Source: UM-FILTER-38-24 sp041663205
GTDB taxonomy: Bacteria > Patescibacteriota > Gracilibacteria > UBA1369 > LOWO2-01-FULL-3
Length of the DNA: 29,604 nt
Direction: 5' to 3'
Assembly (NCBI GenBank): GCA_041663205.1
Contig: JBAZQZ010000012.1
Coordinates: forward strand, 1-29,604
Under the pieces are notes generated by a model. The model had not been told where the DNA came from. It worked only from the letters and a program-made list of their open reading frames with translations, and ran no database searches. Made by a program: the position numbers and the translations under genes. Positions 1 to 6,541 of the stretch are shown here, piece after piece; positions within the stretch are counted from its first letter, which is position 1; every line of letters starts with the position of its first letter.

Positions 1-2
1 AT

Positions 3-554
3 CTGGGCGCTGTCATTACGAATATTGTCAGTTTTTTCATTATTATAAGTACGGCGGCGACTCTTTATAAATACGGGATTCGGATCAATGATGCCGGGGA
101 TGCGGCGGTCGCATTACAGCCTTTGGCGGGGCAATTGGCGCAGTTTTTGTTTGCGTTCGGGTTGTTTGTCGCTTCGATGCTTGGGGCCTTTATTTTGCCT
201 GTTGCAACGGCCTACGCGATATGCGAGGCGTTTGGATGGGAGGATGGATTTGATAGCGACTGGAGTCGCGGGAAGGCATTTTATTCAATAATTTTTGTGA
301 CGATTTTTCTGCCGGTTTTGGTGGTTTTGATTCCGAATATTTCGTTGGTCGATATTATGATTTTGTCGCAGGATATAAATGGAATTTTGCTTCCGTTTAT
401 TTTGATATTTGTGCTAAAAATCATCAACGACAAGAGCATAATGGGGGAGTACACCAATAAGTTTTGGAGCAATCTTGTCGCGTGGATCACCGTGATCGGG
501 ATTATTATTGCGACAGTTATTCTCGTCGCGTCCTCGTTTTTTGGGTTGGGGTGA
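3..554 (+). CDS. NRAMP-family divalent metal transporter, C-terminal part (5' truncated by window)
   Basis: The reading frame is open from the window edge, so the start lies outside. It encodes the last ~183 residues of a polytopic membrane protein that should import Mn2+/Fe2+ with protons. The visible part matches the C-terminal half of the NRAMP/MntH family: a helix reading VITNIVSFFIIISTAATLY, then INDAGDAAVALQPLAG, LFAFGLFVASMLGAFILP, the TAYAICEAFGWEDG segment, and two more hydrophobic helices containing NGILLPFILI and WITVIGIIIATVILVASS. The metal-binding DPGN motif of helix 1 would be upstream and cannot be checked. The ATG at 88 and TTG at 123 are internal codons, not starts. It ends with TGA 69 bases before tRNA-Leu. 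Identification is by motif recognition; the exact metal specificity is not visible. Confidence 0.85.
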   Translation: MGAVITNIVSFFIIISTAATLYKYGIRINDAGDAAVALQPLAGQLAQFLFAFGLFVASMLGAFILPVATAYAICEAFGWEDGFDSDWSRGKAFYSIIFVTIFLPVLVVLIPNISLVDIMILSQDINGILLPFILIFVLKIINDKSIMGEYTNKFWSNLVAWITVIGIIIATVILVASSFFGLG

Positions 555-622
555 AATTTAGGATTGATTTTATTGTAGAAAAAAGGAGAATGTGATTTGT
601 CCAATTCTTAAGTTTTTTGTTT

Positions 623-709
623 GTCCGGGTGGCGGAATTGGTAGACGCGCAGGACTTAAAATCCTGTTCCAGCAATGGAGTGCGGGTTCAATTCCCGCCC
701 CGGGCACCA
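623..709 (+). tRNA. tRNA-Leu (anticodon UAA)
   Basis: The acceptor stem GTCCGGG pairs with CCCGGGC, followed by discriminator A and an encoded CCA. The anticodon stem CAGGA/TCCTG encloses loop CTTAAAA, giving anticodon TAA. A long class II variable arm and the T-arm CGGGTTCAATTCCCG are present, as expected for leucine. Length is 87 nt. Confidence 0.97.
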
Positions 710-720
710 TTAGATAGCTT

Positions 721-748
721 AAGAAAACCTTTTTAAAAAGGTTTTCTT
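721..748 (+). terminator. Bidirectional hairpin terminator after tRNA-Leu (element copy A, hairpin 1)
   Basis: A perfect 14+14 palindrome, AAGAAAACCTTTTT followed by its reverse complement. The U-tract is part of the 3' arm, so it can terminate tRNA-Leu on the plus strand and the lipoprotein gene arriving from the minus strand. A near copy lies at 12130-12158 after 5S rRNA. Confidence 0.75.
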
Positions 749-768
749 CCTTTCCAAAAGATTAAGGA

Positions 769-808
769 GTTTTCATCTTTGGGGCCTACGAGACCCAAAG
801 ATGAAAAC
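769..808. repeat. Second hairpin of repeated intergenic element (copy A)
   Basis: Perfect 15-bp stem GTTTTCATCTTTGGG / CCCAAAGATGAAAAC with a 10-nt loop GCCTACGAGA. A copy at 12180-12219 has the same stem with one compensatory base-pair change (C774-G803 here is T12185-A12214 there) and one loop substitution. It sits between converging transcripts, just past the lipoprotein stop codon. Confidence 0.85.
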
Positions 809-815
809 GGAAGAT

Positions 816-1406
816 TTATTTTAACTCGAAGCTGTTTATTGCTTCGTCGATTTTGGCTATGACTTCAAGGTCTTCGTCTTGGCTGTATGAAGTCGTGATT
901 ATGTAGGAAGCGCCTGAGTATTTTACGTATAATTGTTTGAAGTTTTTTGGGTTTTCGGCGGCGTCTGATTTGCCGGAAAATTTGGTGAGCAAGCCTTCAA
1001 TCGGCTGTCCTTTTGCGTTTATGTTGACTTTGATTTCTTCCAAAATTTGAAAATCTATAAGAGTGTTTTTGTAGTTGTCTCCCATGCTTTTTATTGTTTC
1101 TTCGTTGGTTGTTTTTTCATCTTTTGTGTCGAATTTTGCGACATTTATGTTTGCTATGAATTTTTTGTTTTTGATGTTGTTTTTGAATGCCGCAACTACG
1201 CTTTGCGGGCTTCCGGCAGGTAATTTTTCGCCGTCTAAAACTTCCCAGTCTCTCGGGACGATTATGTTGAAATCCGCGGCTTGATAAGTGAGCTTGTTCG
1301 GGTTTATGCTTGATGTTTGTGTTTCGCTTGTGCTCGTGAATAAAGAGCATCCGACAAGTGTTGATGCAATTAAAACGATTGCTGAAATTTTTGATATTTT
1401 TGTCAT
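816..1406 (-). CDS. Predicted lipoprotein, PsbP/DUF1795-like fold possible
   Basis: Encodes about 196 residues from the preferred start. That start (MTKISKIS...) gives a textbook lipoprotein signal peptide: basic n-region, hydrophobic stretch IVLIASTLV, and a lipobox-like LVGC whose Cys is residue 20. Two upstream in-frame ATGs exist (1421 and 1448). The one at 1448 would precede or overlap a TATGAT -10 candidate on the minus strand (1449-1444), so it is unlikely. The exported part begins Ser/Thr-rich (linker), then an alternating beta-rich domain with LTYQAADFNIIVPRDWEV and a final helix IAKIDEAINSFELK. This pattern resembles small PsbP/DUF1795-type lipoproteins, but the assignment is tentative. 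No SD is present. It is a single gene, divergent from rimK, with its 3' end abutting the two-hairpin element. The function is unknown; the protein is probably on the outer face of the cytoplasmic membrane. Confidence 0.7.
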   Translation of the reverse strand: MTKISKISAIVLIASTLVGCSLFTSTSETQTSSINPNKLTYQAADFNIIVPRDWEVLDGEKLPAGSPQSVVAAFKNNIKNKKFIANINVAKFDTKDEKTTNEETIKSMGDNYKNTLIDFQILEEIKVNINAKGQPIEGLLTKFSGKSDAAENPKNFKQLYVKYSGASYIITTSYSQDEDLEVIAKIDEAINSFELK

Positions 1407-1443
1407 TTTTATTTCGGTCATTTTATAATGTTTTCGGAATGTT

Positions 1444-1482
1444 ATCATACCTTCTTGACTTTGTAAAAAACATGTATATGAT
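1444..1482. promoter_or_regulatory. Divergent promoters for rimK (+) and the lipoprotein gene (-)
   Basis: On the plus strand, TTGACT (1455-1460) lies 16 nt before TATGAT (1477-1482), about 41 nt upstream of the rimK ATG. On the minus strand a TATGAT lies at 1449-1444; its -35 is poor. The plus promoter is well supported by sequence; the minus one is weak. Confidence 0.6.
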
Positions 1483-1523
1483 TTGCGTTTGTTATCTTAA
1501 AAGTTATCTTAAAAGAAAATTTG

Positions 1524-2414
1524 ATGAAGATAGGAATTCTTTCTTTTTCCGCTGTCGGGAAAAAGGCTTCCGCGGAGGAAATAAGGCTGAAGAAAGCGGC
1601 TTTGGCGCTGGGGCATGGTGCGAAAATTTACAGGGTTTCGAATTTTCACATGGTGTATGATAAGTCTTCGCCGTGTCTTATTTATGACGGAAAACCTTTT
1701 TCGAAATGCGATGTTATGATTACGAGACCTTCTATTTTGAAAAACGTGGAACTTCATATTGCCATTATCGATCAGATGGAAATGATGGGGATTCCATTGT
1801 TTAACAGTTATAATTCTATTCTTTTTGCGAAAAATAAAATGAAGACGATGCAGATTTTGGACGGCAAAAATATTCCGATTCCGAAAACCGTTGTGCTTCA
1901 AAGGCAGGATGATTTGAAGAATGCCGTGAAACTTCTCGGAGGATTTCCGGTGATTGTAAAACAGCCTTACGGATCTTTTGGGAACGGGGTCGTGATTGTT
2001 GAAAGCATGCGCGCGCTGAATTCTTTTTTGGTCTGGGATAAGCCGATGTATCTACTTCAGCAGTTTGTGAAATATGCGAAAGGCAGAGATTTTAGAATTT
2101 TCGTTGTTAACGGTAAAATTGTCGGTTCGATGATGAGGTCTGCGAAAAGGGGTGAATTCAGGTCAAATATTGAACTTGGCGGGAAAGGGATGAATGTGGA
2201 AATTACCGAGCAGGAAGCTGATATCGCGATTCGTTCGGTTGAGGCGTTGGGGCTTGAATATGGCGGCGTTGACGTGATTCGTGCGAATGGATCTCCTGTT
2301 GTTCTTGAGGTAAATTCAAATCCCGGATTCAAGGCTTTGGAAGAGGCCACGGGAAAAGATATTGCGAAAGAAATAGTGACTTATGCGGTAGAATATGCTT
2401 CGAAGAGAAAATAG
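1524..2414 (+). CDS. rimK: RimK-family ATP-grasp amino-acid ligase
   Basis: 296 residues, close to the ~300 of E. coli RimK, which adds glutamate residues to the C-terminus of ribosomal protein S6. It has the whole ATP-grasp layout: a Rossmann-like N-terminal lobe (MKIGILSFSA), DVMITRPS near residue 63, and the central lobe with VIVKQPYGSFGNGVVIVE (143-160). The phosphate and substrate segment RIFVVNGKIVGSMMRSA is at 191-207, and FRSNIELGGKG at 212-222. The metal-binding end GVDVIRANGSPVVLEVNSNP (248-267) carries the Glu and Asn that coordinate Mg2+. The ATG at 1524 is preferred over an adjacent TTG at 1521 because it gives the family's usual MKI start. No SD is visible; only AAAAGA lies upstream. 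The S6 substrate is inferred from family. Related ligases such as LysX or MptN act on other acceptors, so a different acceptor is possible. Confidence 0.85.
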   Translation: MKIGILSFSAVGKKASAEEIRLKKAALALGHGAKIYRVSNFHMVYDKSSPCLIYDGKPFSKCDVMITRPSILKNVELHIAIIDQMEMMGIPLFNSYNSILFAKNKMKTMQILDGKNIPIPKTVVLQRQDDLKNAVKLLGGFPVIVKQPYGSFGNGVVIVESMRALNSFLVWDKPMYLLQQFVKYAKGRDFRIFVVNGKIVGSMMRSAKRGEFRSNIELGGKGMNVEITEQEADIAIRSVEALGLEYGGVDVIRANGSPVVLEVNSNPGFKALEEATGKDIAKEIVTYAVEYASKRK

Positions 2415-2429
2415 GACTTATTTTCTCTT
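2403..2429. terminator. Shared terminator hairpin spanning the stop codons of rimK and clpP
   Basis: Perfect 11-bp stem AAGAGAAAATA / TATTTTCTCTT with a 5-nt loop. Both stop codons (TAG 2412-2414 plus; TAA 2420-2418 minus) lie inside it, and both proteins consequently end in Lys-Arg-Lys. Each strand ends with a T-rich arm, so it could terminate both converging transcripts. Confidence 0.65.
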
Positions 2430-3035
2430 TATAAGTATTTCATCGATCAAGCCGTATTTTTTGGCGGTTTCGGCGTCCATGAAGTTGTCGCGATCTGTGT
2501 CGCGTTCAATGTTTTTTAGAGGTTGACCGGTGTGTTTTGCCAAGATTTTGTTCAGTAAATCTTTAGTTTTCATTATATGGTCTGCGTGGATTCTGATGTC
2601 TGACGCTTGACCTTCCGTGCCTCCAAGCGGCTGATGAATCATTACTTCCGAATTCGGGAGCGCGAATCTTTTTCCTTTTGCTCCTCCTGCAAGTAAAACT
2701 GCGCCCATAGATGCCGCCATTCCGACGCAAACGACCGAAACATCAGGTTTGATGTATTGCATTGTGTCGTAAATCGCAAGACCGGCTGTTACATGTCCGC
2801 CCGGGCTGTTTATATACATTATAATGTCGTCATTCGGATTTTCGTTTTCCAAAAACAGTAATTGCGCGATGATTAAGTTTGCGACGGTGCTGTCGATGGC
2901 CGTTCCGAGAAATATGACTCTATCCTTTAACAGTCTCGAATATATGTCGTAAGCCCTTTCTCCGGCATGTGATTTTTCAATTACAGTAGGGACCAAAATC
3001 GAATTTGTAATATCTTTTGTTTGTGAGTTTGTCAT
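2418..3035 (-). CDS. clpP: ATP-dependent Clp protease proteolytic subunit ClpP
   Basis: 205 residues, full length for ClpP, the barrel-shaped serine peptidase that degrades substrates fed by ClpX/ClpA-type unfoldases. The catalytic triad is intact with family spacing: Ser109 in GMAASMGAVLLAGG, His134 in VMIHQPLGG, and Asp183 in DTDRDNFMDAE. The oxyanion-region motif YINSPGGHVTAGLAIYDTM is present at 74-92. The N-terminal segment (LVPTVIEKSHAGERAYDIYSR) is the usual processed/axial-loop region. The start ATG at 3035 has no SD upstream, only A-rich sequence. No clpX lies beside it in this window. It converges with rimK with a 3-bp gap. Confidence 0.96.
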   Translation of the reverse strand: MTNSQTKDITNSILVPTVIEKSHAGERAYDIYSRLLKDRVIFLGTAIDSTVANLIIAQLLFLENENPNDDIIMYINSPGGHVTAGLAIYDTMQYIKPDVSVVCVGMAASMGAVLLAGGAKGKRFALPNSEVMIHQPLGGTEGQASDIRIHADHIMKTKDLLNKILAKHTGQPLKNIERDTDRDNFMDAETAKKYGLIDEILIKRK

Positions 3036-3070
3036 GTTTTTTTGTTATTTTTATATTTTTTACTCTTACC

Positions 3071-3079
3071 ATTATACCA
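3071..3079 (-). promoter_or_regulatory. Extended -10 promoter of clpP
   Basis: Read on the minus strand this is TTGGTATAAT, a consensus -10 with the TGn extension. It lies about 36 nt before the clpP ATG, and no good -35 accompanies it. It is divergent from the rRNA promoters. Confidence 0.6.
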
Positions 3080-3109
3080 AATATTGGCTTTATAATCAGC
3101 CGAATGCCC

Positions 3110-3138
3110 TTGACGGAGTGGAGCGCATGTTTTTTAAT
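3110..3138 (+). promoter_or_regulatory. rRNA promoter P1
   Basis: TTGACG (3110-3115), 17-nt spacer, TTTAAT (3133-3138). Five of six bases match consensus in each box. It is about 155 nt upstream of mature 16S. Confidence 0.65.
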
Positions 3139-3157
3139 TAATTTTAGTAAAATGATG

Positions 3158-3186
3158 TTGACTTCGGTAACTAATTTGAATAAACT
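3158..3186 (+). promoter_or_regulatory. rRNA promoter P2
   Basis: TTGACT (3158-3163), 17-nt spacer, TAAACT (3181-3186). It lies downstream of P1, giving tandem promoters as is usual for rRNA. The predicted start is just before boxA. Confidence 0.6.
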
Positions 3187-3203
3187 GCCTCGTGCTAATG
3201 AAA

Positions 3204-3214
3204 GTTCTTTAACA
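3204..3214 (+). promoter_or_regulatory. boxA antitermination site in the 16S leader
   Basis: GTTCTTTAACA closely resembles the E. coli rrn boxA (GCTCTTTAACA), the NusB/S10 binding site for rRNA antitermination. Here it also forms the base of the 16S processing stem. Confidence 0.6.
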
Positions 3215-3237
3215 TTTTGAGCGTAGTAGAGAAGTCG
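3207..3237 (+). other. 5' arm of the pre-16S processing stem
   Basis: 31 nt complementary to 4907-4937, with one A-C mismatch and two G-U pairs, so the precursor closes around the whole 16S. It would be the RNase III-type cleavage stem. Confidence 0.85.
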
Positions 3238-3260
3238 AAAAGTTTTAATCAAATTTTTTT

Positions 3261-3279
3261 TCCCGATGTAAAATCGGGA
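3261..3279 (+). repeat. TCCCGAT/ATCGGGA hairpin upstream of 16S
   Basis: Arms TCCCGAT and ATCGGGA with loop GTAAA. The same 7-nt arms recur three times in the tRNA-Ala/GIY-YIG mosaic (5021, 5429, 5758). Confidence 0.7.
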
Positions 3280-3292
3280 TAGGATCACTTTT

Positions 3293-4788
<1,496 letters not shown>

Positions 4789-4993
4789 TAGAGCAATATG
4801 AGAAACAAAAAGTTTCTCTAGGTCGAACATTTTACAGATTTATCTGAAAAATGTGTCAGTAGCAATTTATTGCTATTGAGTCGTCCGGGTTGATATCCGG
4901 AATGACCGACTTCTCTACCACGCTTAGAATGTTAAAGGATTTATAGCAAATATCCGATATTGAAAAATTAGAAGTGCAGGTTGTTTGATATAT
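4789..4993 (+). other. 16S trailer with processing stem and small hairpins
   Basis: It holds the 3' arm of the 16S processing stem (4907-4937, pairing with 3207-3237). Before it comes a run of small hairpins: GAGAAAC/GTTTCTC (4800-4818), an imperfect stem around ACATTTT...AAAATGT (4828-4853), and TAGCAAT/ATTGCTA (4860-4875). No gene is seen. Confidence 0.75.
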
Positions 4994-5056
4994 GGGGCCA
5001 TAGCTCATTTGGTAGAGCGGTCCCGATGCTTACGATCGGGACAGGTGAAGAGTTCG
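4994..5056 (+). pseudogene. Broken tRNA-Ala copy (5' two-thirds)
   Basis: Its first 26 nt match the intact tRNA-Ala at 5310 (acceptor GGGGCCA, D-arm TAGCTCATTTGGTAGAGC). The anticodon arm is replaced by a longer hairpin with arms TCCCGAT/ATCGGGA and loop GCTTACG. AGGTGAAGAGTTCG of the variable/T-arm follows, and then the sequence changes into the GIY-YIG gene. The 3' half and CCA are missing. Confidence 0.8.
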
Positions 5057-5070
5057 TTAAAAATTTGGAT

Positions 5071-5319
5071 ATGGATGGATATTTGTATATTTTGGAAAGT
5101 AAGAGAAACGGGAGGTACTATGTTGGGAGTACGAATGATTTGGAGAGAAGAATTGGAGAACATAATAATGGAGAAGAGAAGGCTACAAAGGGACTTGTTC
5201 CGTTGAGTTTGGTTTATAGTGAGAAGTATGATACTTTGCTTGGTGCGAGAAGGAGAGAGCATCAGATAAAAAAGTATAAAAGTAGAAAGATTATAGAAAA
5301 AATTATAATGGGGCCATAG
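5071..5319 (+). CDS. Small GIY-YIG nuclease (copy 1)
   Basis: 82 residues consisting of one GIY-YIG domain. The GIY strand is YLYIL, the YIG strand YYVGS, the catalytic Arg lies in TNDLERRIGEHN, and a conserved acidic residue sits in LVYSEKYDT. Such short proteins of the UPF0213/YhbQ type are often mislabelled as UvrC fragments. The start ATG at 5071 begins at the domain edge. The frame is open back to 4981 through the broken tRNA-Ala, but that part encodes no recognisable protein. The stop TAG lies inside the acceptor stem of the intact tRNA-Ala, so the gene and the tRNA overlap by 10 bases. A 70-nt block (5227-5296) is identical to copy 2, although the 5' parts differ, suggesting recent duplication or conversion. 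The biological role, mobile or structural, is unknown. Confidence 0.8.
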   Translation: MDGYLYILESKRNGRYYVGSTNDLERRIGEHNNGEEKATKGLVPLSLVYSEKYDTLLGARRREHQIKKYKSRKIIEKIIMGP

Positions 5320-5385
5320 CTCATTTGGTAGAGCGCCGCGTTTGCACCGCGGAGGTGAAGAGTTCGAGCCTCTTTGGCTCCACCA
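5310..5385 (+). tRNA. tRNA-Ala (anticodon UGC)
   Basis: Acceptor GGGGCCA pairs with TGGCTCC, giving the G3-U70 identity pair of alanine tRNAs. The anticodon arm CCGCG...CGCGG has anticodon TGC. The T-arm AAGAG-TTCGAGC-CTCTT, discriminator A and encoded CCA are intact. Length is 76 nt. It is the only complete tRNA-Ala in the mosaic. Confidence 0.97.
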
Positions 5386-5393
5386 TTATAGAG

Positions 5394-5420
5394 AAGAAGC
5401 AGAATATGCTTCTTTTTTTT
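5394..5420 (+). terminator. Intrinsic terminator after tRNA-Ala
   Basis: Stem AAGAAGCA/TGCTTCTT with loop GAATA followed by a run of T. It would end the 16S-tRNA-Ala transcript. A copy stands at 5821-5846. Confidence 0.85.
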
Positions 5421-5421
5421 G

Positions 5422-5482
5422 TGGAGCGTCCCGATGCTTGCGATCGGGAAGGTGAAGAGTTCGAGCCTCTTTGGCTCCACCA
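5422..5482 (+). pseudogene. Broken tRNA-Ala copy (3' part)
   Basis: It begins GGAGCG, then has the replacement anticodon hairpin (arms TCCCGAT/ATCGGGA at 5429-5449, loop GCTTGCG). The T-arm and acceptor 3' strand with CCA are intact and identical to the real tRNA-Ala. The 5' acceptor strand and D-arm are missing, so it cannot fold as a tRNA. Confidence 0.8.
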
Positions 5483-5501
5483 TTTTTAAATCTTTTGGGT
5501 G

Positions 5502-5753
5502 ATGGGTGGATATTTGTATATTTTGAAGAGTGGAAAGAATGGGATATATTATGTTGGGAGTACAAATGACTTGGATCGAAGGTTTAAGGAGCATAATAAT
5601 TGTGAGGAAAAAGCTACAAAGGGTCTTGTCCCTTTGTTTTTGGTTTATAGTGAAAAATATGATACTTTGCTTGGTGCGAGAAGGAGAGAGCATCAGATAA
5701 AAAAGTATAAAAGTAGAAAGATTATAGAGAAAATTATACATGGTTGTTTGTAG
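5502..5753 (+). CDS. Small GIY-YIG nuclease (copy 2)
   Basis: 83 residues, one GIY-YIG domain: YLYIL, YYVGS, catalytic Arg in TNDLDRRFKEHN, and Glu in LVYSEKYDT. It is paralogous to the gene at 5071. The C-terminal ~24 residues (GARRREHQIKKYKSRKIIEK) are the same and 70 nt (5658-5727) are identical at DNA level, while the 5' half has diverged. The ATG at 5502 is preferred to the adjacent GTG at 5499. It lies between two broken tRNA-Ala copies; its stop overlaps the beginning of the third. No SD. Whether the protein is active cannot be decided here. Confidence 0.8.
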   Translation: MGGYLYILKSGKNGIYYVGSTNDLDRRFKEHNNCEEKATKGLVPLFLVYSEKYDTLLGARRREHQIKKYKSRKIIEKIIHGCL

Positions 5754-5812
5754 AGCGTCCCGATGCTTGCGATCGGGAAGGTGAAGAGGCCAAAGCCTCT
5801 TTGGCTCCACCA
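5751..5812 (+). pseudogene. Broken tRNA-Ala copy (3' part, degenerate T-loop)
   Basis: TAGAGCG, replacement hairpin TCCCGAT/ATCGGGA (5758-5778), then a T-arm in which the conserved TTCGA has become CCAAA, followed by an intact acceptor 3' strand and CCA. The 5' half is absent. Confidence 0.8.
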
Positions 5813-5820
5813 TTATAGAG

Positions 5821-5846
5821 AAGAAGCAGGACATGCTTCTTTTTTT
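5821..5846 (+). terminator. Duplicate of the tRNA-Ala terminator
   Basis: Stem AAGAAGCA/TGCTTCTT with loop GGACA and T-run. The upstream sequence ATTATAGAG is also shared with the first copy, so the terminator was duplicated together with the tRNA end. Confidence 0.8.
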
Positions 5847-5847
5847 G

Positions 5848-5890
5848 TTTTGCTTGTTCGCTGAGTTTGTAGGAAAATGGTTTTTGTATG
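5848..5890 (+). repeat. 43-nt direct repeat, copy 1
   Basis: Shares TTTTGCTTGT (first 10 nt) and an uninterrupted 25 nt (5866-5890) with 6499-6541, in the same spacing. The pair flanks the membrane protein gene at 5905-6489. Confidence 0.8.
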
Positions 5891-5904
5891 TAAAGTAAAA
5901 TAAA

Positions 5905-6489
5905 ATGTTAAAAAATCCTATGAAAATTGTAAAACAAGATAAAAACTTAATGATACTTGAAGAAAAAGGGGTTATGCTTTTAGTTATTGGAATAATATTT
6001 TTGTTATTAGGATTTTTGTTGATTTTTGAGCCGAAATTTTTTGAAAATCAAATACCCGTGTGGATAAGTTTTATAATAATTTTGTCCGGTGTTCTTGCTG
6101 TTTTTTTTGCAGAATTCACTACGATAAGTTTTGACAAAAAATCCAATAAATTATTGTTATCAAGAAAAGGATTAAAAAATAGAAGTGTTAAAGAATACAA
6201 GCTTGATTGGATTAAGAAAGTGGAGGTGTTTGCTGAGTATATTCCGTCAGGAGGAGAGAGTACTGGAGGTTATTCTTATCATTTGTCTGTAGTTCTAAGT
6301 AATGGTGAAATTGTCCAACTTAACCTTGGTGGTTCGTCTATCACAAGAATACGTGGAAAGCAGATAATTCCGGAAGAAACTTTGGGGGCAAAAATAGCTG
6401 ATTTTTTACGTGTTCCTTTTGAGGAAATACAATCTCTTCAAGTTAAATTGTTAAAGGGAATGGAAAAACAAGCAAAACAAAAATCTTAA
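5905..6489 (+). CDS. Two-helix membrane protein of unknown function
   Basis: 194 residues. A short N-terminal cytoplasmic part is followed by two adjacent transmembrane helices (about 23-42, VMLLVIGIIFLLLGFLLIF; and about 51-70, PVWISFIIILSGVLAVFFA). A soluble C-terminal domain then starts with FTTISFDKKSNKLLLSRKG and is rich in beta strands. The two-helix-plus-beta-domain layout is reminiscent of bacterial PH-like membrane proteins, but I do not recognise a family. The ATG at 5905 is used; Met6 is an alternative. No SD; the upstream is AAAATAAA. It sits inside the 16S-23S interval between direct repeats, which suggests it arrived as a cassette. Codon use is A/T-richer than that of the next two genes. 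Confidence 0.7.
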   Translation: MLKNPMKIVKQDKNLMILEEKGVMLLVIGIIFLLLGFLLIFEPKFFENQIPVWISFIIILSGVLAVFFAEFTTISFDKKSNKLLLSRKGLKNRSVKEYKLDWIKKVEVFAEYIPSGGESTGGYSYHLSVVLSNGEIVQLNLGGSSITRIRGKQIIPEETLGAKIADFLRVPFEEIQSLQVKLLKGMEKQAKQKS

Positions 6490-6498
6490 GTTTTTTTC

Positions 6499-6541
6499 TT
6501 TTGCTTGTGGGAGTGTTTTGTAGGAAAATGGTTTTTGTATG
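6499..6541 (+). repeat. 43-nt direct repeat, copy 2
   Basis: The 25-nt identical core is 6517-6541. In this copy the final ATG is the start codon of the C45-type gene, so the repeat includes that gene's 5' untranslated region. Confidence 0.8.

Noticed and set aside
4981..5070. N-terminal extension of GIY-YIG copy 1 through the broken tRNA-Ala
   Set aside because: The extra 30 codons only translate tRNA-derived sequence; the domain begins at the ATG at 5071.
5071..5753. GIY-YIG genes as excinuclease UvrC
   Set aside because: Only ~82 residues; UvrC is several times longer and has UvrB-binding and RNase H-like domains that are absent.
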